DNA from: Lysobacterales bacterium 66-474
Lineage (GTDB): Bacteria > Pseudomonadota > Gammaproteobacteria > Xanthomonadales > Rhodanobacteraceae
DNA: 64,000 bases
Direction of reading: 5' to 3'
NCBI GenBank assembly: GCA_001899805.1
Contig: MKWP01000015.1
Coordinates: 620,001-684,000 of the forward strand
A program made the translations under genes and the position numbers. Under the pieces are notes generated by a model. That model did no database searches and was not told the origin of the DNA. It worked only from the letters and a program-made list of their open reading frames with translations. Below are positions 18,231-27,554 of the stretch, one piece after another. Position 1 is the stretch's first letter, and each line of letters begins with the position of its first letter.

Positions 18231-18721
18231 CGCGGCGTCCCCGGGCGCAGGCGCCCGGCCAACGCATCCACGCCGTGACGGACCAGTTCCAGCACCTCGC
18301 GGAAATCATCGGCGCTGCCGGTGTACGGGTCGGGCACGTCGCCGTCCTCGCCCGAGCGCGGCGTCGCCAATCCGGCCGCGACCAGGAACCGTTCGGGCGG
18401 CGGCATGTCGTCCGGCACGCGCCGGCGCAATTCGGCGAGGGTGGCGCGGTCGACCGCCAGCACCCGGGCGAATCGCCGGAAATCGTCGTCGTCGAACTGG
18501 CGCGCGCGGTGCGGCGACAGGTCGTAACCCCGCGCACGCGCCGCGGCGACCGCGCGCGGATCGGCGCCCTGCCCCACGTGCCAGTTGCCGAGTCCGCGCG
18601 AGGCCACCGGCATGCCCAGGCCGAGCTTGCCGAACTCGGCGCGCGCGACGTATTCGGCGGTCGGCGAACGGCAGATGTTGCCGAGGCAGACGAACAGGAT
18701 CCCGGGCGGCGGCTGGATCAT
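18227..18721 (-). CDS. Low-molecular-weight protein tyrosine phosphatase
   Basis: A 164-residue enzyme of the LMW-PTP family. The active-site loop is at the N-terminus (C12-LGNIC-R18-S, matching CX5R), and the general-acid Asp is in the C-terminal DPYTG. The substrate is unknown; members near polysaccharide genes often act on tyrosine kinases of capsule export, but no such kinase is here. The start codon overlaps the kdsB stop by four bases, so it is translationally coupled to kdsB. Confidence 0.9.
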   Translation of the reverse strand: MIQPPPGILFVCLGNICRSPTAEYVARAEFGKLGLGMPVASRGLGNWHVGQGADPRAVAAARARGYDLSPHRARQFDDDDFRRFARVLAVDRATLAELRRRVPDDMPPPERFLVAAGLATPRSGEDGDVPDPYTGSADDFREVLELVRHGVDALAGRLRPGTPR

Positions 18722-19515
18722 GCCGGCAGCCCCCGACCCTGCAGGATGCGTTCCGCGCGCGCCAGGTCTTCTTCGGTATCGACGCCCGGCGGGAAGGGTT
18801 CCGGCGTGATGCGCACCGCGATGGCGTGGCCGTGTTCCAGCGCGCGCAATTGTTCCAGCGCCTCGCTGCGCTCCAGCGGCGTGGGCGAAAGCGAGGAAAA
18901 GGTTTTCAGGAACCCGGCCCGATAGGCGTAGATGCCGATGTGGCGCAGCACCGTGATGCCATCGGGACAGGCTTGAGAAGAGATGGCGTCGCGTCCGCGC
19001 GCCAGCGCATCGCGCGCCCACGGCACCGGCGCGCGCGAGAAATACAGCGCGTGGCCGCGCAGGTCGCAGACCACCTTGACGCAATTCGGATCGAACCACT
19101 GCGCGGCCGATTCAACCGGCGTCGCGAGCGTGGCCATCGGCGCGTCGTCTTCACGCAGGGCGTCGGCCACCGCGCGGATTCCGGCGGCCGGCGCGAACGG
19201 CTCGTCGCCCTGCAGGTTCACCACCGGCGCGTCGTCCGGCCAGCCGAGTCTCAAAGCGCATTCGGCGAGGCGGTCGCTGCCGCTTTGATGGTCCGTGCGG
19301 GTCATGCACACCTCGACATCGCTGTCACGCAACGCCGCCGCGATCCGTTCGTCGTCGGTGGCGACGACCACCCGCCCGGCGCCGGCTGCGCGTGCGCGCC
19401 GCGCCACGTGCAGGATCAGGGGTTCCCCGCCGAGCAGGCGCAGCGGCTTGCCCGGCAAACGGGTCGACCCGTGGCGCGCCGGGATCGCGACGATGAAATT
19501 CGCGGCCTCGTTCAC
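18718..19515 (-). CDS. kdsB: 3-deoxy-manno-octulosonate cytidylyltransferase KdsB
   Basis: Activates Kdo as CMP-Kdo for lipid A inner-core synthesis. The 265-residue product has the nucleotide-binding N-terminus ([18 protein letters not shown]), an NLQGDEPF motif, the [12 protein letters not shown] region and the C-terminal [14 protein letters not shown] typical of KdsB. The start is GTG 19515, overlapping the DUF1272 gene by four bases; no in-frame ATG gives a better N-terminus. Confidence 0.94.
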   Translation of the reverse strand: MNEAANFIVAIPARHGSTRLPGKPLRLLGGEPLILHVARRARAAGAGRVVVATDDERIAAALRDSDVEVCMTRTDHQSGSDRLAECALRLGWPDDAPVVNLQGDEPFAPAAGIRAVADALREDDAPMATLATPVESAAQWFDPNCVKVVCDLRGHALYFSRAPVPWARDALARGRDAISSQACPDGITVLRHIGIYAYRAGFLKTFSSLSPTPLERSEALEQLRALEHGHAIAVRITPEPFPPGVDTEEDLARAERILQGRGLPA

Positions 19516-19715
19516 GCAGCCACTTGCCCGGACGCTTGCCGCGGCTGCGCGCGCGGCCGGCGCACCTGCTCGCCGCCACAATTGGGACAGACGTGGTGCA
19601 TGGCGTCCGCGCAGGCCGGACAGAACGTGCACTCGAACACGCAGATGTACGCCTCGCCGTCGCGCGCGAGTGCCGCATGGCAGCGCTCGCACTCGTCGCG
19701 CATCTCAAGTGCCAT
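19512..19715 (-). CDS. DUF1272 small zinc-binding-type protein
   Basis: A 67-residue protein with paired cysteines ([22 protein letters not shown]), probably holding zinc, and a basic proline-rich tail. This is the DUF1272 family, whose function is unknown. It overlaps kdsB by four bases, forming a tight group with kdsB and the phosphatase. Confidence 0.85.
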   Translation of the reverse strand: MALEMRDECERCHAALARDGEAYICVFECTFCPACADAMHHVCPNCGGEQVRRPRAQPRQASGQVAA

Positions 19716-19729
19716 GTCCTCTCCTCGCC

Positions 19730-21388
19730 TCAGGCCGTTTCGCCGGACTCGTCGCGTTCAAGGGTAACGCAGAAGCAGGCCGGGCCCAGTGCCGCGGTCT
19801 CGCCCATCCGCCAACTGCTGACGCTCGCGCGCGAACCCCAGTCGGACGCGCGCGCCGGCAACACCACTTCGGCGGCGACGATGTTGCGCGCCAACTGGTT
19901 GGTCACCAGCAGCGACAGTGTTTCCACCTCGTGGCCATCCAGCAATTCCACGGCCCGGAGCGGCGCCAGCATCTCGCCCTGCGCGGTGACGGGACGCAGG
20001 CCGGCGGCGCGCGCCTCGCGGCGCAACAGCTCGATGCCCAGCAATTCGGCATCGCCGTCGTGGCGCAGCCAGCGGATCACGCCGACCATCCAGTCGCGTT
20101 CCTCGTCCTCGTCGGTCGGCGCCAGCCCGACCACTTCGCCCATGCGCATGCGCAAACCGTCCGCACCGGCAAGCCGCAGCCGGTAACCGCCTTCGCTCTG
20201 GTCCAGCACCTCGGCACGGAAATGTTGCGGCTGCGTGGTGTCGGCGCTGGCCAGCCATGCGGAGGCCAATTCGTGGGTGCCGACCATGATCGCGTCGCCG
20301 TGCACATGGCGGACGAAATTCGAGAAATCGAGGTTGCCTGCCAGCGCGTAATGCAGCGCGTGCATGCCGACCACGATATCCAGCGCGTGCCGTGCCCCGA
20401 GTCGCGCGTGGCCGCGCGGCGCGCTGCCCCAACCGGCGCGCAGCCGGGCCAGGAAGCGCACGCTGGTGGTCAGCGAGCGCGTGCCGGGTTGCGGCAGGTC
20501 GATCGCATCGACGCCCGGCGGCAACAGCGCACGGCGTTCGTCGAACACCCGCTCGACCGGTGCCACGTCCAGCGCCAGCACGCCGGAACCCGCAGCGACC
20601 CGGTCCTCCGCGATGTAGCCGGGACCCGCATCGCTGTCGGTGTCGACGCCGATCCCGTGGCTGCCCGCGCGTGAAATGCCGCACAGGCCCGCGACGCAGC
20701 GGATCACCTGCCGCGCTTCCTGCAATTCGCGCGCGGAAAACCGGTACGGGTTGCTCATCGCCAGCAGCAGCACCTGCGCGTAGGCGTTGCGCGCGGTCGC
20801 GGGTGCGCCTTCCGCAAGCGCGTCATCCACCGGTTGATCGGCCAGTGCCATCTCGCTCGCGAACGCATGCAGGGCATGCACGCGCCGCCATGTGCCGGCG
20901 GGCGGCGACTGGTATTGGCGATAAGCCCACACCAGCGCGTGGTCGGAATGGACGAGGCCGCGCACGGCTGCGCCGGCCGCGAGCTTGCCCTTGAACATCG
21001 GCACCTTGCCGGACGGCGCGCACAACTCGTGCAGGCCCAGCGCATAAGCGCAGGCCAGCTTGCCCTGCATGCGCTGCGCCGAGGTTGCCCGTTCGGTGGC
21101 AGCCGCCGACAACGGATGCGGTTCCGCGGCAAGCTGGCGCTCGATGCCATCGCAGAGACTGCCGACCGGCGCGCGCAGGTGTTCCAGCGCGGCCAGCCGT
21201 TCGGCGCCCGCCCAGGTGGTCGCCAGCATGCCGTCCAGGATCTGTTCGACCTCGCGGGCCGCCTGCGCGGGATTGGCCAACGGCAGGACGGCCACGGTTT
21301 CGCGGATGGCCTTCTCGCTGGCGCGTTGGGAACGTCCCGGCGGCAGGCGCGCGGGCAGGTCTTCGATCAAGCGTTGATAACTGTCCAT
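19730..21388 (-). CDS. Large uncharacterised protein with a PilZ-like segment
   Basis: A 552-residue protein without signal peptide or clear membrane helix. The first two thirds are alpha-helical and not recognised. Near residues 390-460 there is a PilZ-like stretch: a D-x-S-x-x-G motif (VLDQSEGGYRL), a G-E-V-V-G-L segment and VGVIRWLRHDGDAELLGIELL. The RxxxR half of the c-di-GMP site is not evident, so ligand binding is uncertain. ATG 21388 is chosen because GAGG lies 9 bases upstream; a start at 21415 is possible. It lies just upstream of the DUF1272-kdsB group and diverges from the phospholipase D gene. Confidence 0.65.
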   Translation of the reverse strand: MDSYQRLIEDLPARLPPGRSQRASEKAIRETVAVLPLANPAQAAREVEQILDGMLATTWAGAERLAALEHLRAPVGSLCDGIERQLAAEPHPLSAAATERATSAQRMQGKLACAYALGLHELCAPSGKVPMFKGKLAAGAAVRGLVHSDHALVWAYRQYQSPPAGTWRRVHALHAFASEMALADQPVDDALAEGAPATARNAYAQVLLLAMSNPYRFSARELQEARQVIRCVAGLCGISRAGSHGIGVDTDSDAGPGYIAEDRVAAGSGVLALDVAPVERVFDERRALLPPGVDAIDLPQPGTRSLTTSVRFLARLRAGWGSAPRGHARLGARHALDIVVGMHALHYALAGNLDFSNFVRHVHGDAIMVGTHELASAWLASADTTQPQHFRAEVLDQSEGGYRLRLAGADGLRMRMGEVVGLAPTDEDEERDWMVGVIRWLRHDGDAELLGIELLRREARAAGLRPVTAQGEMLAPLRAVELLDGHEVETLSLLVTNQLARNIVAAEVVLPARASDWGSRASVSSWRMGETAALGPACFCVTLERDESGETA

Positions 21389-21499
21389 CCCGACCTCGGC
21401 CCCCCCTTGGGCCACGCGTCAGCCTGCTGCACAAATTCCGCCCATTCTAGCCTTGAACCGGACGCCGGAGCCGTCGATCATGGACGCGTGAATCCTGCC

Positions 21500-22987
21500 A
21501 TGCACGGCCCGCGCCAGTCCCCTGCCCAGGCGTTCCGCCCGCTCGCCGAGCAGACCTTGTCGCGCGCGGCAGGCGCGCCGCTGTCGCTGGGCAACCGCGT
21601 GGAATTGCTGATCGATGCCCGCGCGAACTTCGATGCCTGGCTCGAAGCCATCGCAAATGCACGACACAACATATTGTTCGGCAATTACATTTTTCGCGAC
21701 GACGCCACCGGCCGCGAGTTCGTGTCGGCACTGGCCGAACGCGCCCGCGCCGGCGTGCGCGTGTCCGTATTGCACGACTGGCTGGGCTGCCTCGGCCAAT
21801 CGCGCGCGCGTTTCTGGCAGCCGCTGCGGGAGGCCGGCGGCGAGGCGCGCACCTTCAATCCGTTCGATCCGCTGAGCCCGTTCGGCTGGATCAATCGCGA
21901 CCACCGCAAGTTGCTCACGGTGGACGGCCGGATCGGTTTCGTGTCGGGCGTGTGTGTCAGCGCGGCATGGCTGGGCGATCCCGCGCGGGGTCGCGAGCCC
22001 TGGCGCGACACCGGCATCGCGCTGCAGGGTCCTGCGATCGCGGACCTCGAACACGCCTTTGCCGAAACCTGGGCCAGTCTCGGCAGACCGCTGGCACCTG
22101 CGACCTCGCCGCAAGACGGCGAAGCGCCCGCCGGCGACGTCGCCTTGCGCGTGATCGCCACCCAGCCTTCCAGTACCGGGACCTACCGCCTGGACCAGTT
22201 GATCGCCGGTCTGGCACGCCAGCGATTGTGGTTGACCGATGCGTACTTCGTCGGCGTCGCGCCGTACGTGAGCGCGTTGACCAACGCAGTGCGCGACGGC
22301 GTGGACGTGCGCTTGCTGGTGCCGGGCGCCTCGGATGTCCCGGTCGTGGCCGCGCTGTCGCGCACCGGCTATCGCGCGCTGCTGGAAGCCGGCATCCGCA
22401 TCTACGAATGGAACGGGCCGATGCTGCATGCCAAGAGCGCGGTGGCCGACAACCTGTGGGCGCGGGTGGGTTCCAGCAACCTCAATGTCGCGAGCTGGCT
22501 GGGCAACTGCGAAATCGACGTGGCGATCGAAAACGCCGCCTTCGTGGAACAGCTCGCCGAGCAGTACGAACGCGACCTCGCGCACGCCACCGAGATCGTG
22601 CTGTCGCGCCGGCGCGCGCGCCCGGTCAGTCCCGTCCCGCACCACTCCCACGGCTCGGGCAGCCACGGCAGCGCAAGCCGCAGTGCGGTCGGCGCCATGC
22701 GCATGGCCACCACGTTGGGTGCGGCGCTCAGCAACCGGCGCGTGTTGAGCGACACCGAGACCCGGCCGCTGGTTGGGGGTGCGCTGCTGCTGTTCGCGAT
22801 CGCCGCCATCGCCGCGCTATGGCCCAGGGTGCTGGCGTGGCCACTGGGTGCGCTGGCAGCATGGATCGGCATCAGCTTCGCGGCGCGCTGGGTGCGGATG
22901 CGCCGGCGCCGGCACCGGGCATCCAGGTCGTCCGCGCAGGGTGCTTCAGGTCCGGCCGCAGCGCAGCCGCCCGAACATGACCCCTGA
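21500..22987 (+). CDS. Phospholipase D/cardiolipin synthase-like protein
   Basis: A 495-residue protein with two HKD motifs, the hallmark of the PLD superfamily: HRKLLTVDG near residue 136 and HAKSAVADN near 312, the latter followed by GSSNLN. The C-terminal ~110 residues hold two hydrophobic helices (LLLFAIAAIAALWPRVLAWPL and nearby), so it is probably inner-membrane attached. It likely condenses phosphatidylglycerol or exchanges headgroups as cardiolipin synthases do; the exact substrate is unproven. The start is uncertain between GTG 21488 and ATG 21500. The 3' end overlaps xseA by 11 bases. Confidence 0.82.
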   Translation: MHGPRQSPAQAFRPLAEQTLSRAAGAPLSLGNRVELLIDARANFDAWLEAIANARHNILFGNYIFRDDATGREFVSALAERARAGVRVSVLHDWLGCLGQSRARFWQPLREAGGEARTFNPFDPLSPFGWINRDHRKLLTVDGRIGFVSGVCVSAAWLGDPARGREPWRDTGIALQGPAIADLEHAFAETWASLGRPLAPATSPQDGEAPAGDVALRVIATQPSSTGTYRLDQLIAGLARQRLWLTDAYFVGVAPYVSALTNAVRDGVDVRLLVPGASDVPVVAALSRTGYRALLEAGIRIYEWNGPMLHAKSAVADNLWARVGSSNLNVASWLGNCEIDVAIENAAFVEQLAEQYERDLAHATEIVLSRRRARPVSPVPHHSHGSGSHGSASRSAVGAMRMATTLGAALSNRRVLSDTETRPLVGGALLLFAIAAIAALWPRVLAWPLGALAAWIGISFAARWVRMRRRRHRASRSSAQGASGPAAAQPPEHDP

Positions 22988-24335
22988 AGCCGCCGCTCCC
23001 GATCCGCGCAAGATCCTGACACCGTCGGCGTTGAACCGGCTGGTGCGCGAGTTGCTGGAAGGCGCGCTGCCGATGGTGTGGATCGAGGGCGAAGTCAGCA
23101 ACTTCATGCGTGCGGCCTCGGGACACTGGTATTTCTCGCTCAAGGACGCCGGCGCCGAAGTGCGCTGCGCGATGTTCGCGCGCGAGAACGCGCGACTGCG
23201 CTTCCGTCCCGGCAACGGCGCCAGGGTGTTGGCGCGTGCGCGGGTCACCCTGTACGAAGCGCGCGGCAGTTTCCAGTTGGTCGTCGAGCAGATGGAAGAG
23301 GCCGGCGAAGGCGCGTTGCGACGCGCGTTCGAGCAACTGAAAGCCAAACTGCAGGCGGAAGGGCTGTTCGAAGCCTCGCGCAAGCGCGCGTTGCCCGAAT
23401 TCCCGCAACGCATCGGCGTCATCACCTCCGCTGCCGGCGCAGCGATCCGCGATGTGCTGTCGGTGGCACGGCGGCGCTTCGCGCTGACCGAAATCGAAGT
23501 GCTGCCGGTGCTGGTGCAGGGCGCGGAAGCGCCCGCGCAGATCGCGGCGATGCTGCGCAAGGCGGCGAACGCCGGCCGCTACGACGTGCTGCTGCTGACC
23601 CGCGGCGGCGGCTCGCTGGAAGACCTCGCCGCCTTCAACGACGAAGGCGTGGCGCGCGCGATCGTGTCCAGTCCGGTGCCGGTGGTGTCGGCGGTCGGCC
23701 ACGAGGTCGACTTCTCGATCAGCGATTTCGTCGCCGACCTGCGCGCGCCGACACCTTCGGCCGCGGCGGAATTGATCCTGCCGGATGGCGATGCGCTGGC
23801 GCGGGGCCTGGCGCTTGCCGCGGCGCGCCTGCGCCAGGCCTGGGGGCGACGCACGCAGGACGCGATGCAGCGTCTCGACCATCTTGCGACGCGGCTGCAG
23901 AACCAGCGCCCGCAACAATGCCTCGCGATGCAACGCGATCGCATGCTGGCACTGCGCGAGCGCCTGTTGCGGGCCCACGCACTCTTGCACGAACGTGCGT
24001 CCACCCGCCTCGACCGCTCCGCCGCGCGCCTGATGGCACAACACCCGCACGCACGGCTGGAACAACTCGAACGACGCAACACCGACCTGCACCGCCGCCT
24101 CGTCGCAGCGTGGCAACACGGCGGCGAACGCCAGCGCCAGCGCCTGGCCGAACTCGCCCGCGCCCTGCACGCGGTCAGCCCGCTGGACGTGCTGAAGCGC
24201 GGCTACGCGATCCTGTTCGACGAGGCCGGCGCGGTGCTGCGCTCGACGCGCAACGTCGCACCCAATGCGCGCTTGCGCGCGCGCCTTGCCGATGGCGAAT
24301 TGCCGCTGCGGGTGGATGACCGAAAACCGGTTTGA
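22977..24335 (+). CDS. xseA: Exodeoxyribonuclease VII large subunit
   Basis: Large subunit of the single-strand exonuclease ExoVII, 452 residues. The N-terminal OB-fold (residues about 13-110: WIEGEVSNFMRAASGHWYFSLKD) is followed by the catalytic domain with IGVITSAAGAAIRDV, LLLTRGGGSLEDLAAFNDE and VVSAVGHEVDFSISDFVAD. The long coiled-coil C-terminus ends in the conserved SPLDVLKRGYAIL region. The small subunit xseB is not in the window. It overlaps the upstream PLD gene. Confidence 0.95.
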   Translation: MTPEAAAPDPRKILTPSALNRLVRELLEGALPMVWIEGEVSNFMRAASGHWYFSLKDAGAEVRCAMFARENARLRFRPGNGARVLARARVTLYEARGSFQLVVEQMEEAGEGALRRAFEQLKAKLQAEGLFEASRKRALPEFPQRIGVITSAAGAAIRDVLSVARRRFALTEIEVLPVLVQGAEAPAQIAAMLRKAANAGRYDVLLLTRGGGSLEDLAAFNDEGVARAIVSSPVPVVSAVGHEVDFSISDFVADLRAPTPSAAAELILPDGDALARGLALAAARLRQAWGRRTQDAMQRLDHLATRLQNQRPQQCLAMQRDRMLALRERLLRAHALLHERASTRLDRSAARLMAQHPHARLEQLERRNTDLHRRLVAAWQHGGERQRQRLAELARALHAVSPLDVLKRGYAILFDEAGAVLRSTRNVAPNARLRARLADGELPLRVDDRKPV

Positions 24336-24359
24336 ACGGGTCGGCCCCGGCCTTATGCG

Positions 24360-24407
24360 GATCAACACGGATTCAACACAAACGATTCGTGAAAATCCGT
24401 GTCGATC
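24360..24407. other. Imperfect inverted repeat between xseA and the aldehyde dehydrogenase gene
   Basis: GATCAACACGGATT (24360-24373) faces AATCCGTGTCGATC (24394-24407); 13 of 14 pairs match, with a 20-base loop. No T-run follows on either strand. The CACGGATT/AATCCGTG type resembles dispersed intergenic repeats more than a terminator. Confidence 0.5.
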
Positions 24408-24444
24408 TGCGGCAGCTTCCATCAAGAACACGGGATGCCTCGCA

Positions 24445-25890
24445 ATGCCCACGCCAGCCAAACTGCAACCCCGCTATCCCTACTACCTCGCCAACCAGCC
24501 GGTACACGCCAACACCGACCTCGCGGTGCTGGACAAGTATTCCGGCAAGATCGCGACCCGCGTGGCGCTGGCTGATGCAAAAGCCATCGAGGCCGCGATC
24601 GGCGCCGCCGCCAGGGCCGCGGCGCCCATGGCTGCGCTGAAGCCTTACCAGCGCCGCGCGGTACTGGAACATTGCGTCGAGAGCCTGCGCGCGCGCAAGG
24701 ACGAGCTTGCATTTGCGCTGTGCGTGGAAGCCGGCAAGCCGATCAGGGATTCGCTGGGCGAAGCCGAACGCCTGATCGACACTTTCCGCATCGCTGCCGA
24801 CGAATCCACCCGCATCGACGGCGAAATCGTGAACCTCGAAATCTCCGAGCGCACCCGCGGCCATCGCGGCTTCGTCAAGCGCGTGCCGCTGGGGCTGTGT
24901 TCGTTCATCACGCCGTTCAACTTTCCCTTGAACCTGGTCGCGCACAAGGTCGCCCCGGCGATCGCGGCGGGCTGCCCGTTCGTGCTGAAACCGTCCGAAC
25001 GCACGCCGATCGGCGCCCTGATCATCGGCGAGGTGCTGGCGGAAACCGATCTTCCCAGAGGCGCGTTCTCGATCCTGCCCTGCAACATCGAGGACGCCGA
25101 TCCGTTCGTCACCGACGAGCGCCTGAAGCTGCTGTCGTTCACCGGCGGCCAGGTCGGCTGGGACCTCAAGGCACGCGCGGGCAGGAAGAAAGTGGTGCTG
25201 GAACTCGGCGGCAACGCGGCGTGCATCGTCGACGCCGACCAGAAACCGCGGCTCGATTTCGTGATCGCGCGGTTGATCTCGGGCAGCTTCTACCAATCCG
25301 GCCAAAGCTGCATCGGCGTGCAACGCATCCTGGTCCACGCATCGTTGTACGACGAGGTGAAGAAGCGCTTCGTCGCGGCGACGAAGAAACTGAAAGCCGG
25401 CGATCCGAAGGACCCGGAAACCTTCCTCGGTCCCATGATCGACGAAGCCGCGGCGAAGCGCCTCGAAAGCTGGATCGCGGAAGCGAAGCAAGCCGGCGCG
25501 AAAATCCTGTGCGGCGGCAAGCGCAACGGCAACATGCTGGACGCGACGGTGCTGGAAGAAGTCCCTCACGCGGCAAAGCTCAACCGCATGGAGGCCTTCG
25601 GCCCAATCGCGCTGCTGGAACCATTCGAGGAGTTCGATGCCGCGCTCGCCACGGTCAACGACTCCGATTACGGGCTGCAGGCCGGGCTGTTCACCGACAA
25701 CCTCACGCACGCCATGCGCGCGTGGGACACGCTGGCCGAAGGCGGCGTGGTGGTCGGCGACATCCCGAGCTTCCGCGTCGACAACATGCCCTACGGCGGC
25801 GTGAAGTTTTCGGGCTTCGGCCGCGAAGGCATCCGTTACGCGATCGAGGACATGACCGAGCGCAGGTTGCTGGTGATCCGCGACGCGTAG
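24445..25890 (+). CDS. NAD(P)+-dependent aldehyde dehydrogenase
   Basis: A 481-residue enzyme of the aldehyde dehydrogenase superfamily. Visible motifs are TPFNFPLN (cofactor-binding Asn region), LKPSERTP, LSFTGGQ, the catalytic Glu in LELGGNA, the catalytic Cys in GQSCIGVQR, and EAFGPI. The C-terminus (VDNMPYGGVKFSGFGREGI) resembles succinate-semialdehyde and lactaldehyde dehydrogenases and glyceraldehyde-3-phosphate dehydrogenases of the non-phosphorylating type. The physiological aldehyde cannot be named. A 109-base gap with an inverted repeat separates it from xseA, and it converges on the cold-shock gene. Confidence 0.88.
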   Translation: MPTPAKLQPRYPYYLANQPVHANTDLAVLDKYSGKIATRVALADAKAIEAAIGAAARAAAPMAALKPYQRRAVLEHCVESLRARKDELAFALCVEAGKPIRDSLGEAERLIDTFRIAADESTRIDGEIVNLEISERTRGHRGFVKRVPLGLCSFITPFNFPLNLVAHKVAPAIAAGCPFVLKPSERTPIGALIIGEVLAETDLPRGAFSILPCNIEDADPFVTDERLKLLSFTGGQVGWDLKARAGRKKVVLELGGNAACIVDADQKPRLDFVIARLISGSFYQSGQSCIGVQRILVHASLYDEVKKRFVAATKKLKAGDPKDPETFLGPMIDEAAAKRLESWIAEAKQAGAKILCGGKRNGNMLDATVLEEVPHAAKLNRMEAFGPIALLEPFEEFDAALATVNDSDYGLQAGLFTDNLTHAMRAWDTLAEGGVVVGDIPSFRVDNMPYGGVKFSGFGREGIRYAIEDMTERRLLVIRDA

Positions 25891-25904
25891 GCGTCGCGCG
25901 ACGA

Positions 25905-26129
25905 TCAGGCTGCCGACGCGGTTTCGCCCTCGCCGGTCACTTCCGACGCCTGCATGCCCTTCGGACCCTGCACGATCTCAAACTTGACGCGCTGGCCTTC
26001 CTTGAGGCTGCGGAAGCCCTGTGCCTTGATCGCCGAGAAATGCACGAACACGTCCGTGCCACCGCCATCGGGCGTGATGAAACCGAAGCCCTTGGCATCG
26101 TTGAACCACTTCACCGTACCCACTGCCAT
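25905..26129 (-). CDS. Cold-shock-domain protein (CspA family)
   Basis: A 74-residue single-stranded nucleic-acid chaperone. RNP1 (KGFGFIT) and RNP2 (VFVHFSA) are intact, and the chain opens with [11 protein letters not shown]. The ATG at 26129 gives the standard family start. A plausible promoter lies at 26188-26217, leaving a leader of roughly 50 bases, shorter than the long leader of E. coli cspA. Confidence 0.93.
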   Translation of the reverse strand: MAVGTVKWFNDAKGFGFITPDGGGTDVFVHFSAIKAQGFRSLKEGQRVKFEIVQGPKGMQASEVTGEGETASAA

Positions 26130-26187
26130 TTCCGGAACCCCTTTTTTCGCAACGTTCCAAACCAAGGCTCGCACCGAGCGCGGCAAG

Positions 26188-26217
26188 AGTATCGGCCCAG
26201 CCCGGACCCTTGCGCAA
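26188..26217 (-). promoter_or_regulatory. Possible sigma-70 promoter of the cold-shock gene
   Basis: On the minus strand TTGCGC (26217-26212) and GATACT (26193-26188) are separated by 18 bases and precede the csp ATG by about 58 bases. Both hexamers are moderate matches, so this is a candidate only. Confidence 0.4.
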
Positions 26218-26240
26218 GCCCGTTTTGTGACGCGCGTCGC

Positions 26241-26996
26241 TCAATCGGCCAGCAGTGCCCGCACGAGCGCCGGCACTTGCCCGGCCGCGGCGGCGAGGTG
26301 CGCATGGATTTCATCCAGGCTGATCGGCGCATCGGGATCGGGGCCGCAACCGGCCGCCCAGTTGGCGACCACCGCGATGCAGGCGTAGTCGATGTCGAGT
26401 TCACGCGCCAGGACGGCCTCGGGCATCCCGGTCATGCCGACCAGGTCGCAGCCGTCGCGACGCAGGCGCCCGATTTCCGCGCGGGTTTCGAGGCGCGGAC
26501 CCTGCGTCGCGCCATAGCAACCGCCATCGACCACGGCGACCCCGGCGCGATGCGCGGCATCCAACAGCCCGCGCCGCAGCCCGGCGCTGTACGGCTCGCC
26601 GAATTCGGCATGCAACACCGGTTCGCCATCGGCATCGCAGAAGCTGGAAGCGCGCACCGTGGTGTAGTCGATCAGCTGGTCGGGAATCGCCAGCACCCGC
26701 GGCCCCATGTCGTCGCGGATGCCGCCTACCGCGTTGACGCCGACCACCCGCCGCACGCCGAGTTCGTGCAGCGCGGCGAGATTGGCGCGGTAATTGATGC
26801 GGTGCGGCGCAATGGTGTGCCCCTCGCCGTGGCGGGCGAGGAACGCGACGCGTTTGCCCAGTACCTTCCCGGTCGCGATCGCCGACGACGGTGCGCCCCA
26901 GCGCGTGCGGATTTCATGGCGCAGCGGGTCCTCCAGACCGGGGAACGCATACACGCCGGTGCCGCCGATCACGGCGAGGTCGATCGAATCGCCCAC
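26241..26996 (-). CDS. S-methyl-5'-thioinosine phosphorylase-like purine phosphorylase (MTIP)
   Basis: A 251-residue PNP/MTAP-family enzyme. It opens with AVIGGTGVYAFPGLED, then shows ARHGEGHTIAPHRINYRAN, the phosphate and purine pocket (VNAVGGIRDDM), GGCYGATQGPRLETRAE and the nucleoside-binding MTGMPEAVLARE. In Pseudomonas aeruginosa the homologue next to nagZ (PA3004) acts on 5'-methylthioinosine and releases hypoxanthine. Here it lies beside an hpt-like gene that would recapture hypoxanthine, supporting the same activity, but MTAP or PNP activity cannot be excluded. It ends just before the csp promoter region. Confidence 0.85.
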   Translation of the reverse strand: MGDSIDLAVIGGTGVYAFPGLEDPLRHEIRTRWGAPSSAIATGKVLGKRVAFLARHGEGHTIAPHRINYRANLAALHELGVRRVVGVNAVGGIRDDMGPRVLAIPDQLIDYTTVRASSFCDADGEPVLHAEFGEPYSAGLRRGLLDAAHRAGVAVVDGGCYGATQGPRLETRAEIGRLRRDGCDLVGMTGMPEAVLARELDIDYACIAVVANWAAGCGPDPDAPISLDEIHAHLAAAAGQVPALVRALLAD

Positions 26997-27002
26997 GTGT
27001 CG

Positions 27003-27554
27003 TCACTCCTCCAATGCGTAGATGTCGGGCAGGTTGCGGCCCTGCCCGTAATAGTCGAGCCCACAACCGAACACGTAGCGATCGGGCACTTCCACGCCGA
27101 CGAAATCGGCTGCGAGGCCCGCCACCCGGCGATCGTGGCACTTCACGCACAACACCGCAATCAGCACACGCCGCGCGCCTGCGGACACGCAGTAATCGCG
27201 CAGCGCAGCCAGCGTGTAGCCTTCGTCGAGGATGTCGTCGGCGAGGATCACCGTGCGCCCGCCCAGCGACGCGCGCGGCTTGCGCTGCCATTCGACCTCG
27301 CGGCCCGCGATCGCGTCGCCGTAGCGGCTCGCGTGCACGTAATCGAATTCCAGGTCGCAGCCGATCGCCAACGCCAGCGGCGTGGCGAAGAACATCCCGC
27401 CGTTCATCACGGTGAGGAACACCGCGCGCTCGCCCTGCAAGGTGGCGGTGATTTCCCGTCCGATTCGCGCGATCGCGGCATCCAGCGCGGCGCGTTCGTG
27501 GATGCGCCGGGCACCCGGCAACACCGCAGCCAGCGGATGCTGCACGGCGTTCAC
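27003..27554 (-). CDS. hpt: Hypoxanthine-guanine phosphoribosyltransferase
   Basis: A 183-residue type I phosphoribosyltransferase that converts hypoxanthine or guanine with PRPP to IMP or GMP. The PRPP-binding motif is VILADDILDEGYTL, with the flexible-loop and NGGMFFA segments before it and VEVPDRYVFGCGLDYYGQGRNL at the C-terminus, as in Hpt/HprT. The GTG start at 27554 overlaps the nagZ stop by four bases (GTGA), implying coupling. It lies 6 bases from the MTIP-like gene, so hypoxanthine release and capture are encoded together. Confidence 0.9.
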   Translation of the reverse strand: MNAVQHPLAAVLPGARRIHERAALDAAIARIGREITATLQGERAVFLTVMNGGMFFATPLALAIGCDLEFDYVHASRYGDAIAGREVEWQRKPRASLGGRTVILADDILDEGYTLAALRDYCVSAGARRVLIAVLCVKCHDRRVAGLAADFVGVEVPDRYVFGCGLDYYGQGRNLPDIYALEE

